64,000 nucleotides of DNA, from the NCBI GenBank assembly GCA_016718275.1, contig JADKEA010000006.1, positions 214,425 through 278,424 on the forward strand, written 5' to 3'. Below, in pieces: positions 1-7,694 of this stretch. The position numbers and the translations under genes were made by a program. The stretch's first letter is position 1. Each line of letters begins with the position of its first letter. Under the pieces are notes generated by a model. The model saw only the letters and a program-made list of their open reading frames with translations, was not told the origin of the DNA and did no database searches. The DNA is from Candidatus Villigracilis affinis. Lineage in GTDB: Bacteria > Chloroflexota > Anaerolineae > Anaerolineales > Villigracilaceae.

Positions 1-1
1 G

Positions 2-1222
2 TCTCTTGAAAAATATGCCGACGTGATCGTTAAGATCGGCGTCAACCTGCGCGCAGGCCAGCGCCTGTTCATTGCCGCGGGCATCACAGATTATCCGCTG
101 GTACGCGCCATAACGAAAAGCGCTTACACAAACGGAGCAAAACTCGTCCACGTATTTTATGGCGACGACGAGGTGCATCACACCCGCATGAAGATGAGTT
201 CCCGCGAGAATCTCACTGACGTGCCTTCGTGGATCGTCCCAGCCTACACAAGTATTATCAAGGATGGAGATGCCTACATCGGTATCACCTCTGAAAACCC
301 AGACCTGCTTGCAGATGTGGACCCCGAAGCCATCGCCATCTATCGCAAGACAATGGGCACAAAAATGCGCAAGCCCATGCAAGCCATCATGCGCGATGCC
401 ATCAACTGGTGCGTGATCTCCTACCCCGCAGCAGATTGGGCGAAGAAAGTCTTCCCAAAAATGTCCACTGAAAAGGCACAGGAAAAATTATGGGAAGCCA
501 TTTTCCAAACCTGTCGCGTGGATCAACGCGATCCTGTCGCCGCCTGGGAAAAACATATAAAGGAATTAACTGCCAGAAGCACTTACCTAAACAAGAAGCG
601 CTACACAGCCCTGCATTACAAAGCTCCCGGTACCGACCTCACCGTTGGCCTGCCCAGCCAGCATCTATGGATCGCCGCTCAAAGTAAAGCCGAAAATGGG
701 ATTAGTTTCACAGCCAACCTGCCCACCGAAGAAGTGTTCACCATGCCCCACAAAGGCAAGGTTGACGGCGTAGTCAGTGCATCTCGTCCGCTGGTTGTTT
801 CGGGTAAGACAGTGGAAGACTTCGCGCTTACATTCGAAAAAGGCAAGGTTGTGAAGGTCACCGCCAAAAAGAATGGGGAGACTCTGCAGAAGTTGATCGA
901 AACCGACGAAGGCGGATCACACCTCGGGGAAGTTGCTCTGGTCCCGAATAGCTCACCCATCAGCCGACGCGGACATCTCTTCTACAACACCCTCTTCGAT
1001 GAAAATGCCGCCAGCCACATCGCACTCGGGGCCGCCTATCGTTTTACGATGAAAGGCGGAGGTAAACTGACCGAAGCCGAATTCCAAAAGCGCGGCGGCA
1101 ATCACAGCATCATCCACACCGATTTCATGATCGGCTCAAAAGACATGGACATTGACGGCATCCTTGCAAATGGAAAACGAGAACCCGTTATGCGAAAAGG
1201 CGAATGGGCGTTCAAGATCTAG
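2..1222 (+). CDS. M29-family metallo-aminopeptidase, 5' end outside window
   Basis: Cytosolic dinuclear-metal aminopeptidase of the AmpS/AmpT/PepS (M29) family, which removes N-terminal residues from peptides. The frame is open to the left edge (SLEKYADV precedes the first internal GTG at 23), so the true start lies upstream. The family's metal and catalytic residues are visible in the expected order: a Glu in TEEVF, a Glu in GEVALV, the His and Tyr seven apart in HIALGAAY, and the His and Asp in HTDFMIG. The visible part covers most of a roughly 410-residue family protein. A strong terminator follows 23 bases after the stop, so this looks like the last gene of its transcript. Family assignment is firm; substrate specificity cannot be read. 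Confidence 0.9.
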   Translation, partial: SLEKYADVIVKIGVNLRAGQRLFIAAGITDYPLVRAITKSAYTNGAKLVHVFYGDDEVHHTRMKMSSRENLTDVPSWIVPAYTSIIKDGDAYIGITSENPDLLADVDPEAIAIYRKTMGTKMRKPMQAIMRDAINWCVISYPAADWAKKVFPKMSTEKAQEKLWEAIFQTCRVDQRDPVAAWEKHIKELTARSTYLNKKRYTALHYKAPGTDLTVGLPSQHLWIAAQSKAENGISFTANLPTEEVFTMPHKGKVDGVVSASRPLVVSGKTVEDFALTFEKGKVVKVTAKKNGETLQKLIETDEGGSHLGEVALVPNSSPISRRGHLFYNTLFDENAASHIALGAAYRFTMKGGGKLTEAEFQKRGGNHSIIHTDFMIGSKDMDIDGILANGKREPVMRKGEWAFKI

Positions 1223-1244
1223 AGAAAAATATTTATGCAAATCA

Positions 1245-1277
1245 AGCCCGATGGCCGCAACCATCGGGCTTTTTTTA
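1245..1277 (+). terminator. Rho-independent terminator after the aminopeptidase
   Basis: Perfect 10-bp stem AGCCCGATGG (1245-1254) and CCATCGGGCT (1261-1270) with loop CCGCAA, followed directly by a run of T. Confidence 0.9.
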
Positions 1278-1284
1278 TCAGCGT

Positions 1285-1290
1285 TATAAT
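1285..1290 (+). promoter_or_regulatory. Candidate -10 box with the start codon at about +1
   Basis: TATAAT ends six bases before the ATG at 1297, where transcription would be expected to start, so the mRNA could be leaderless. The -35 region would overlap the terminator stem and has no clear consensus. Confidence 0.35.
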
Positions 1291-1296
1291 AAAGAC

Positions 1297-1948
1297 ATGC
1301 CAGCCAAATCTTCTCAAAAAGCATCCCCGCTATCAAAAGATTCAATGGACATTCTGATCGCAGAATATAACTATATTGCAGAAACAGCTGCACAGTCCAA
1401 TGAAGACCGCGCCCGGGTTTCATCCTTTTATCTCGTGGCAGTCGGTTCTCTTGTGGCGGCGTTGCTTAGCACACAATTCGTCAGCAATATTCTCGATAAA
1501 GGTTTGATCAACATCCTTTTCAGTATTCTATTTCTATTGCTCACCCTGCTGGGCACGACCACCATCCTGCAATTGACCCGCCTAAGAGTGGCCTGGTTTG
1601 AATCTCTGATCGCCATGGATAGGATCAAGGGAATTCATGATTACCAGAGACAAATCCCTGGCGCAGGCCTTCAAATGGCGTATTCAAAGCGCGCCCGATC
1701 TTTACAAGCCAAACAGCGTTTCATTTTTACAAACTGTGGAAGTGGCCATCCTGAGCGCATTGACCTTTGGAACAGGTGCCTTTTTCTTTCAGAAGGGAAT
1801 TCAATATAACTGCGCTCCGTGCAACTGGGCCTACTCCGTTTCGCTGGGGCTGCTCGCCTTCTTCCTGCAGCTATGGGTATACAAAAGGCAATTAAAGCTC
1901 GAAAAAATACGCCTACAAAAGGAATTGGAAAAACACCATGACTCGTAA
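1297..1948 (+). CDS. Four-TM hypothetical membrane protein, apparent frameshift
   Basis: Unrecognised integral membrane protein. Frame 1 from the ATG at 1297 gives a polar N-terminus (MPAKSSQKAS) and two hydrophobic segments near residues 48-66 and 72-98. It then loses sense after IAMDRIK and runs into an unrelated tail ending at 1809. Frame 2 continues sensibly from about 1632 (EFMITRDKSLAQAFKW) and adds two more hydrophobic segments and a charged C-terminus, ending at 1948. Removing one G from the GGG at 1629-1631 joins the halves into a protein of about 216 residues. The last 11 bases overlap the next start, suggesting coupled translation. I infer one gene with a one-base insertion; no function can be assigned. 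Confidence 0.6.
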
Positions 1949-2510
1949 CTATCTCGGCCAGCCGCCCACCGCATTTCAAAGAAGGCCGCATTTGACGCGC
2001 GATGATGAATGGATCGGCGCTCTCCTTAAAGTAGCGCAGGTTGGACATATTGCGTCGTCTTACGACAACCAGCCTTTCATCAACCCGACCACGTTCTGGT
2101 TCGATGAAGAAAACCATCAGATCGTCTTCCACTCGAATATTGCGGGGCGAGTGCGCTCGAATATTGAAGCCAACCCAAAGGTATGTTTGGAAGTAAGCGA
2201 GTTGGGAAAACTGCTACCGTCGAATGTTGCGCTTGAGTTCTCGCTCCAATATCGCAGCGCAGTTGTCTTTGGCGAGGCGCGCCTTATCAGCGACCCGAGC
2301 GAGGCAAAGCAACTGTTATACGGCCTCATCAGCAAATATTTTCCAAAGATGACCGCGGGAAAGGAATACCGCGAGATCACCGATAAGGAATTACGAGCTA
2401 CATCCATCTACGCGATCGAGATCAGATCGTGGAGCGGGAAAGAAAACTGGGAAGCGCGCGCCGACCAATCAGATGAATGGCCTGCGCTGGACGAGAAATG
2501 GTTTGAATGA
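1938..2510 (+). CDS. Pyridoxamine 5'-phosphate oxidase-like split-barrel flavoprotein
   Basis: Small FMN (or F420/haem)-binding split-barrel protein of the NimA/COG3467 type, about 190 residues, cytosolic. Recognised from its family pattern: LTRDDEW at the start, GHIAS and QPFINPT in the first strands, the conserved FHSNIAGRVRSNIEANP stretch near residues 68-85, and YAIEIRSWSGKENW near the C-terminus. It overlaps the stop of the preceding membrane protein by 11 bases. The physiological reaction of this subgroup is not known; a redox or resistance-type role is only an analogy to NimA. Confidence 0.85.
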   Translation: MTRNYLGQPPTAFQRRPHLTRDDEWIGALLKVAQVGHIASSYDNQPFINPTTFWFDEENHQIVFHSNIAGRVRSNIEANPKVCLEVSELGKLLPSNVALEFSLQYRSAVVFGEARLISDPSEAKQLLYGLISKYFPKMTAGKEYREITDKELRATSIYAIEIRSWSGKENWEARADQSDEWPALDEKWFE

Positions 2511-2531
2511 TCTTTTATAAAGGAGAGCAAA

Positions 2532-2780
2532 ATGCCTGATAGTTTTCGCACTGAAGAATTCAAAGTAGAAGGCGAGAAATTGATCGCCAAGATAAAAGAG
2601 TTGATTCACGAAGGAAATATCCGCAAGATCATCATCAAGGACAAGGAGGGAAAGACCGTGATGGAGATTCCCATGACCTTTGGGATCGTCGGGGTATTAC
2701 TGGCCCCGCAACTGGCCGCCATCGGAGCGGTTGCAGCACTCCTGACCGAGGCCACGATCGTGGTGGAAAAGAACGCATAA
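2532..2780 (+). CDS. DUF4342 family small protein
   Basis: 82-residue protein matching the DUF4342 pattern: an N-terminal helical half (EEFKVEGEKLIAKIKELI), a short basic strand (IRKIIIKDKEGKTVMEIP) and a hydrophobic Ala/Gly/Leu-rich segment near residues 48-72 that could insert in or lie on the membrane. An AAGGAG ribosome binding site precedes the ATG. No function is known for the family. It sits between a flavoprotein and a small-molecule methyltransferase-like gene with short gaps, so these genes are probably co-transcribed. Confidence 0.8.
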   Translation: MPDSFRTEEFKVEGEKLIAKIKELIHEGNIRKIIIKDKEGKTVMEIPMTFGIVGVLLAPQLAAIGAVAALLTEATIVVEKNA

Positions 2781-2792
2781 CCGAGGTTGGAA

Positions 2793-3371
2793 ATGACCAT
2801 TTTCAAAGCCATCTTTTGGATCGCCATCATCGCTGAAATGGTGATCCGCGCCCCGATCAGCAAAAAACAACGCAAAGAGGCGAAGTCAGAACAAAGGGTT
2901 TCCACACAGGAAAAGACCTTGCTTGGCATTCTGTTTCTCGGAATGTTCTTCGTCCCATTGATCTATTCGACAACCAGTTGGCTCGATTTTGCAAATTACT
3001 CCCTGCCCGCCTGGGCAGGCTGGCTGGGTACGGCCTTAATGGTCTGCGCGCTCGTCATCTTCTGGCGCGCTCACGCAGATTTGGGGTTGAATTGGTCACC
3101 AACGCTGGAGATTCGCAAGGAGCATACGCTCATCAAAAATGGGATCTTCGGTTATATCCGCCACCCGATGTATGCCTCGCAGTGGGTTTGGGTCATTGCC
3201 CAGCCGTTGCTTCTGCAAAACTGGATTGCCGGGTTTCTCAATCTGCTGATTTTCATTCCATTCTATATTCTGCGGGTCCGCGCTGAAGAGCAGATGATGC
3301 TGGATACCTTTGGCGATGAATACCGCAAATACATGACCGAAACTGGGGCAATCCTTCCAAAAGGAAAATGA
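2793..3371 (+). CDS. Isoprenylcysteine carboxyl methyltransferase-like membrane protein
   Basis: Membrane methyltransferase-like protein of the ICMT/PEMT family (about 192 residues). It has four or so hydrophobic segments and the family's C-terminal signature: GIFGYIRHPMYAS followed by RVRAEEQMMLDTFGDEYRKY. The family binds S-adenosylmethionine with this C-terminal region. In bacteria without prenylated proteins the acceptor is usually unknown, so the substrate stays open. An ATG at 2793 preceded by GAGG is preferred to a TTG two codons earlier. Its stop overlaps the next gene's start by ATGA. Confidence 0.85.
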   Translation: MTIFKAIFWIAIIAEMVIRAPISKKQRKEAKSEQRVSTQEKTLLGILFLGMFFVPLIYSTTSWLDFANYSLPAWAGWLGTALMVCALVIFWRAHADLGLNWSPTLEIRKEHTLIKNGIFGYIRHPMYASQWVWVIAQPLLLQNWIAGFLNLLIFIPFYILRVRAEEQMMLDTFGDEYRKYMTETGAILPKGK

Positions 3372-3821
3372 TTATGAACAGGGATTTTCAAACTGCAAAC
3401 AACGCATCGCGCGAAAAAATGCGTAAACTCATCGAAGGCATGAGTGACGAAGAACTTGCCCTGCCCGCCGTTGCTGGCTGGACGGTCGCAGCAACACTTG
3501 CACATGTGGCGTTCTGGGATTTTCGAGATCCTGTATCTGTTGAATCATTGGCAGGAAAACGAGATCGCCCCTTCGCCTTATGATGTGGATGCGATCAACG
3601 AAGCGCAAAAACCGATATGTCTGGCGCTTCCTCCCCGCGTTGCGGCAGAACTCGCCCTGCAGGCTGCGCTGGAAATTGACAGTGAAATCGAAGCAGCTTC
3701 AGACGAATTGGTGAAAAAGATACAGGATGCCAATGTCCAGTTCAAGTTCGAGCGCAATGGGCATCGCGAATATCACATCAAGGAAATTGAGCAGGTATTG
3801 GCAAATCACAGGGCAAAGTAA
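3368..3821 (+). CDS. DinB/maleylpyruvate-isomerase-like four-helix protein, apparent frameshift
   Basis: Member of the DinB-like metal-binding four-helix superfamily (mycothiol/bacillithiol-dependent enzymes and relatives). The first frame gives SREKMRKLIEGMSDEELALP, the Trp-Thr motif AGWTVAATLAHVAFWD, then loses sense. The second frame resumes at once with FEILYLLNHWQENEIAPSPY and runs to 3821. Deleting one T from TTTT at 3520-3523 restores one protein of about 150 residues. The start overlaps the previous stop (ATGA), so translation is likely coupled. Superfamily placement is good; the reaction is unknown. I read the break as one inserted base rather than two genes. Confidence 0.65.
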
Positions 3822-3845
3822 ACGCCCACTAACTTGAGGTTTTTG

Positions 3846-3878
3846 CAGATTCTCCCTCCGGGGAGAATCTGTTCGTTT
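3846..3878 (+). terminator. Rho-independent terminator-like hairpin
   Basis: Perfect 11-bp stem CAGATTCTCCC (3846-3856) and GGGAGAATCTG (3861-3871), tetraloop TCCG, followed by a short T-containing tail. It separates the DinB-like gene from the iron operon. Confidence 0.7.
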
Positions 3879-3975
3879 AACGGGAGCAGGTTTCAGGGCG
3901 GTTTGAAACGATGGACTTCCTTCATAAAAGATAATGACATCCGTCCATGTCCAAAAACGGGGGTCTCTGAAATAA

Positions 3976-3994
3976 TAAGGTCAGCCATAACATT
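3976..3994 (+). promoter_or_regulatory. Candidate DtxR/IdeR-type iron box before the regulator and feo genes
   Basis: TAAGGTCAGCCATAACATT matches the IdeR/DtxR consensus TWAGGTWAGSCTWACCTWA at 14 of 19 positions by eye. The left half AAGGTCAGCC (3977-3986) is also partly mirrored by GGCCAACCTT (4002-4011) just before the ATG. Position and match suggest metal-dependent autorepression; this is inference. Confidence 0.4.
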
Positions 3995-4011
3995 TTTGAG
4001 AGGCCAACCTT

Positions 4012-4674
4012 ATGACCATCCAGTATTTAAGCGAAAGCACGGAGATGTATTTGAAAGCGATGCTTGAATTAAGCGACCATGACAAGGTAGCTGTGGGTCG
4101 TTTGGCTGAGCGATTAAGTGTGACGCCTGTCTCGGCAAATGAAATGGTGCGCAGGCTGAGCGAGCAGGGCTTGATGGCACACACACCCTATAAAGGCGTG
4201 GCATTGACCACAAAGGGGCGCAAGGCGGCCTGCAATGTGGTGCGGCGGCAGCGTTTGTGGGAATGTTTTTTATACGAGCATTTGAAGATCGAATGGACAA
4301 AAATTTATGAGCTTGCCTGTTCACTTGAACATGCCACCGCCCCCGAAGTGACCGAGGCGTTGGCTGTTTTTTTGGGAAATCCCAAAACATGCCCGCGCGG
4401 TAATCCGATCCCTGCAATGGATGGTTCCTTCACACCGCTGGAAGGCGTGCCGCTCAGCACAATACAAAAAGGTAAAACCGTCGATGTATTGGCAGTGAAC
4501 GCCACTGCAACCGATGTGCTGAAATATTTATACGAGCGCGATATTCTCCCGGGGCGCAAGTTGAAACTTGTGGAAGCCGCTCCACTTCAAGGCCCGCTCA
4601 CTTTGCAAGTGAATGGAAAAGAAGTAGCGCTGGGGCTGTCAATGGCGGAATTCATTGTCGTGAAAGTAAGTTAG
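4012..4674 (+). CDS. DtxR/MntR-family metal-dependent transcriptional regulator
   Basis: About 220 residues: an N-terminal winged helix (residues 1-65, with VGRLAERLSVTPVSANEMVRRL as recognition region), the metal-binding dimerisation domain (about 70-140) and a C-terminal FeoA/SH3-like domain (about 145-220). Primary-site ligands of DtxR appear kept in ACSLEH (Cys, Glu, His), and CPRGNPIP is the usual loop. The ancillary-site histidines of DtxR look replaced: RHRL is RQRL here and VHDEAC is IYELAC. It stands immediately before feoA and probably controls the operon. Whether it senses Fe or Mn cannot be decided from sequence. Confidence 0.85.
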   Translation: MTIQYLSESTEMYLKAMLELSDHDKVAVGRLAERLSVTPVSANEMVRRLSEQGLMAHTPYKGVALTTKGRKAACNVVRRQRLWECFLYEHLKIEWTKIYELACSLEHATAPEVTEALAVFLGNPKTCPRGNPIPAMDGSFTPLEGVPLSTIQKGKTVDVLAVNATATDVLKYLYERDILPGRKLKLVEAAPLQGPLTLQVNGKEVALGLSMAEFIVVKVS

Positions 4675-4724
4675 CAAAAAGTCCTTTTCAGAATAATCAA
4701 TAAAATAAACGAGGAAGCAAAGCA

Positions 4725-4970
4725 ATGCCCGATTCGATCCAACTGCATTTACTACAACCCGGCCAAAGGGCAACCATTCTACGCATCAACGGGGCAGGCT
4801 CTTTGCGCCGCCGTTTCATTGAAATGGGAATCGTCAAAGGGGAAACGATCCTGATCGAACGCAACGCACCGCTGGGCGACCCGGTGGAGTACTTCATCAA
4901 AGGCTATCATCTGGCGCTTCGCAGGGAGGAAGCCGCACAAATCGAAGTTAGCTTGAATGGAGACAGCTAA
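4725..4970 (+). CDS. feoA: FeoA, ferrous iron transport accessory protein
   Basis: 81-residue cytosolic SH3-like protein of the Feo system. The pattern LQPGQRATILRINGAGSLRR followed by FIEMGIVKGETI and the C-terminal YHLALRREEAAQIEV is typical FeoA. FeoA supports FeoB-driven Fe(II) uptake, probably through the FeoB cytosolic domain. A GAGG-containing ribosome site precedes the ATG. Its stop overlaps the next ATG by one base (TAATG), so it is translationally coupled to the FeoB G-domain gene. Confidence 0.9.
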   Translation: MPDSIQLHLLQPGQRATILRINGAGSLRRRFIEMGIVKGETILIERNAPLGDPVEYFIKGYHLALRREEAAQIEVSLNGDS

Positions 4971-5473
4971 TGGCAGACCTCACCATTGCACTGGCTGGGA
5001 ATCCCAACGCAGGCAAGACCACCATCTTCAACCTGCTGACGGGATTACATCAACACACGGGGAATTGGCCTGGAAAAACCGTCGAAAAAAAAGAGGGCGA
5101 GATCGAACACGGCGATATGACCATCAACATCGTTGACCTGCCTGGCACATACAGCCTCACCGCCTATTCCCCTGAAGAGATCATCGCCCGCGATTTCATT
5201 ATTCAGGAAAAACCCGATGTGGTCATCAACGTGATTGATGCCACCAATCTTGAACGCAATTTGTATCTCACTGTGCAGTTGCTCGAACTCGATGTGCCCG
5301 TGGTGCTGGCGCTGAATATGACCGACGCTCTGAACAAAGGCGGTTCAAAGATCAACGTCGAAAATCTCTCACAATTTCTGGGCAACATTCCGATCGTATT
5401 CACGGCAGCAAACAAAGGCAGGGGAATTTCCGATCTCATCGGCAAAGCCATTCAGGCTGCGCGCAAAAATTAA
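4970..5473 (+). CDS. feoB: FeoB N-terminal G-domain as a separate protein
   Basis: 167-residue GTPase matching only the soluble G-domain of FeoB: G1 GNPNAGKTT (residues 10-18), a Thr-containing G2 region near residue 35, G3 DLPGTYSL (about 56-63), G4 NMTD (about 113-116) and a G5-like FTAANKGRG. It ends at a TAA where ordinary FeoB continues into the membrane part. The next gene is in the same frame, nine bases after the stop, with its own ribosome binding site, so this looks like a true split of FeoB. The G-domain would have to act in trans on the membrane subunit. Confidence 0.85.
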   Translation: MADLTIALAGNPNAGKTTIFNLLTGLHQHTGNWPGKTVEKKEGEIEHGDMTINIVDLPGTYSLTAYSPEEIIARDFIIQEKPDVVINVIDATNLERNLYLTVQLLELDVPVVLALNMTDALNKGGSKINVENLSQFLGNIPIVFTAANKGRGISDLIGKAIQAARKN

Positions 5474-5482
5474 AGAGGCATC

Positions 5483-7171
5483 ATGTCAAACTTATCATCG
5501 CAGCATCTCTTTCAACTTGATTATGGCGAAAAGATCGAACACGAGATCGAAAACGTACTCGCAGCTTTCGAGAAAATGAAATTCGATACAGGCCAATACT
5601 CCAAACGCTGGCTGGCCATCAAGTTGCTGGAAAAAGATGAAGACATTCTCGAACGGATCCAAACCATAAAGGGCGGCACTGAAGTCATTGCATTCGCAGC
5701 GGATCGGGCACAGCAAATCGAATCCATTCTTGGCGATGACATGGATCTGCTCACCGCCGACCGCCGTTATGGTTTCATTAACGGTGTCGTCCGCAAATCG
5801 CTGCAACGTCCGCTCATCGACCGCATCACCCTCACCGACCGCATCGACGATATCGTCACGCACAAATGGCTCGGCCTGCCTTTCTTCTTCACCATCATGT
5901 ATGTGATGTTTCGATTGGTGATCGACGTATCGTCCCCGTTTTTGGATTGGACCGACGCCGTTATCAATGGTCCGATCGCCCATCTCTTCTCATTCCTGCT
6001 GGACCTTTTGCAGGCTCCCGCGTGGATGCATTCACTTGTCATTGACGGGATCGTGGCAGGCGTGGGCGGCGTGCTGGTCTTTGTCCCCGGGTTGTTGATC
6101 CTGTACTTTTTTCTCGCACTGCTGGAAGACTCGGGCTATATGTCGCGTGCCGCTTTTGTGATGGACCGTTTCATGCGCGTCGTGGGCCTGCATGGCAAAT
6201 CCTTCATCCCAATGATCCTCGGCTTCGGATGCGCCGTCCCTGCGGTATATGCCACTCGGACCATTGCCAGCCGTCGGGATAGGATTTTGACCGCGCTCCT
6301 CGTCCCGCTGATGTCGTGCTCGGCACGCCTCCCTGTCTACGTTGTATTTGGTCTGGCGTTCTTCGGCAGCCACGCAGGGACAGTGATCTGGGCCATGTAT
6401 GCGCTGGGCATTCTTGTTGCGATGTTAGCGGGAATGGTCTTTACGAAAACCCTGCTCAAGCCCGATTCTACATCCGCGTTTGTGCTTGAACTGCCTCCCT
6501 ATCGCCAACCCGCGCTCAAGAGCGTTCTCATTCATATGTGGGAAAACACACGTGAGTTCATCCGCAAGGCGGGCACGGTTATCTTTGCCGCTTCGGTCAT
6601 CATGTGGCTGTTGTTGAATCTGCCGTGGGGCGTGACCAATCAACGCGATTCGTATTTTGGAAAGGTCAGCGGTGTGATCTCCCCCATCTTTGCGCCGCTC
6701 GGTTTTGGAAATTGGCAAACCAGCGGCGCACTGGTGACAGGTTTCATTGCAAAAGAGATCGTCGTTAGCACGATGAGTTTGATCTACACAGGCAACGAAT
6801 CAGCGACACCTACGGAACCCACTACATTTAGCGAAGACATGATCGAAATTGGCTATGGTTTTGTAGATGCATCCATCAATTCGGGAAAAATCTTGGTCAG
6901 CATTCTCCCCGGCGTAAACCTGATTCCCGAAAACGAACAAGCAGAAGACACCGCCTTGAGCGTAGCCTTACGCGGAGAGTTCACCCCCTTGAGCGCAACT
7001 GCATTGCTGGTATTCGTACTGCTCTACGTCCCGTGCGTAGCAACCTTGGGCGCGATCAAACATGAATTTGGAAACTCATGGGCAGTCACATCTGCAGTGT
7101 ATCAAACAGCCATTGCCTGGGTCGCCGCCTTCCTTGTTTATCAAGGCGGGAAACTGCTGGGGTTTGGATAA
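5483..7171 (+). CDS. feoB: FeoB membrane permease part, without G-domain
   Basis: 562-residue polytopic membrane protein equal to the C-terminal two thirds of FeoB, the Fe(II) transporter. A cytosolic helical segment (1-125) is followed by about eight to ten TM helices. The first Gate motif carries the conserved Cys in GFGCAVPA (about 247-254), then MSCSARLPVY; the second half holds AKEIVVSTMSLIYT. AAAGAGG four bases before the ATG supports an independent start. The usual length of one-piece FeoB (about 700-770) equals the sum of the two ORFs. Confidence 0.92.
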   Translation: MSNLSSQHLFQLDYGEKIEHEIENVLAAFEKMKFDTGQYSKRWLAIKLLEKDEDILERIQTIKGGTEVIAFAADRAQQIESILGDDMDLLTADRRYGFINGVVRKSLQRPLIDRITLTDRIDDIVTHKWLGLPFFFTIMYVMFRLVIDVSSPFLDWTDAVINGPIAHLFSFLLDLLQAPAWMHSLVIDGIVAGVGGVLVFVPGLLILYFFLALLEDSGYMSRAAFVMDRFMRVVGLHGKSFIPMILGFGCAVPAVYATRTIASRRDRILTALLVPLMSCSARLPVYVVFGLAFFGSHAGTVIWAMYALGILVAMLAGMVFTKTLLKPDSTSAFVLELPPYRQPALKSVLIHMWENTREFIRKAGTVIFAASVIMWLLLNLPWGVTNQRDSYFGKVSGVISPIFAPLGFGNWQTSGALVTGFIAKEIVVSTMSLIYTGNESATPTEPTTFSEDMIEIGYGFVDASINSGKILVSILPGVNLIPENEQAEDTALSVALRGEFTPLSATALLVFVLLYVPCVATLGAIKHEFGNSWAVTSAVYQTAIAWVAAFLVYQGGKLLGFG

Positions 7172-7412
7172 GGCCGTGCTCAATCAACTTCTGAAACTAC
7201 TTGAAAACAAGGAAAACGGTTTGAGCCTCTCGGAAATCAGCCGCAGCTTGCAAGCACAACCATCCGCTGTGATTGCAATGCTTAACCTGCTCGTGCAAAA
7301 GGGAAAACTACTGGAAATCGGCCCCGACGGCGGGCATTGCGCCACCTGTGGAGTCGTATCCGACTGCAATTTACTTGCAGCAAGAGGGAAGAGATACCTT
7401 ATTAATAGCTGA
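7164..7412 (+). CDS. FeoC-like small winged-helix protein with Cys cluster
   Basis: About 80 residues. A winged-helix fold is suggested by VLNQLLKLLENKENGLSLSE and VIAMLNLLVQKGKLLEI, followed by a Cys group CATCGVVSDC (CxxC-x5-C plus flanking His) as in Fe-S binding FeoC proteins. FeoC is thought to protect or regulate FeoB in response to oxygen or iron. The start is uncertain: TTG at 7164 overlaps the feoB end by eight bases, and GTG at 7176 lies just after the stop. It closes the feo operon. The FeoC label rests on context, size and Cys pattern rather than strong sequence identity. Confidence 0.65.
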   Translation: MDKAVLNQLLKLLENKENGLSLSEISRSLQAQPSAVIAMLNLLVQKGKLLEIGPDGGHCATCGVVSDCNLLAARGKRYLINS

Positions 7413-7504
7413 TCAATGCCCCATCACAAATGGAATGTCAATTCTTTTTCAAGATTGCAATTCTGTTGGTTTTATTTAGGATCCATATTACATCGATTAC
7501 TCGT

Positions 7505-7513
7505 TGGTATAAT
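7505..7513 (+). promoter_or_regulatory. Candidate extended -10 promoter for the FHA/ABC block
   Basis: TTGGTATAAT contains the TGnTATAAT extended -10 pattern; no convincing -35. It lies in the 282-bp gap 7413-7694 about 180 bases before the ATG at 7695, leaving a long leader. An AGGAGG site at 7684-7689 serves the start. Confidence 0.4.
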
Positions 7514-7694
7514 CCAATGAATCAATATTTGGGAGAACGCAAAGAATACTGTCATTTCAAATCTGTCTGCGGGGGAACACAATGATGAAATATGTGGGAA
7601 GGGGGGCAGACAAATTAACTTGTGTGTATTCCATACAAGTTTTCCCGAACACACAACTCCAAATAGGACAATCCAGGTGAACTAGGAGGAAAAT

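Noticed and set aside
3834..4067. Small plus-strand ORF spanning the hairpin and the iron box
   Set aside because: It runs through a terminator and the start of the DtxR-type gene and has no ribosome site.
5471..5473. TAA between the two FeoB parts as a sequencing error
   Set aside because: A well-placed ribosome site and ATG follow at once, and the break falls at the domain border, so a real split is more likely, though not proven.
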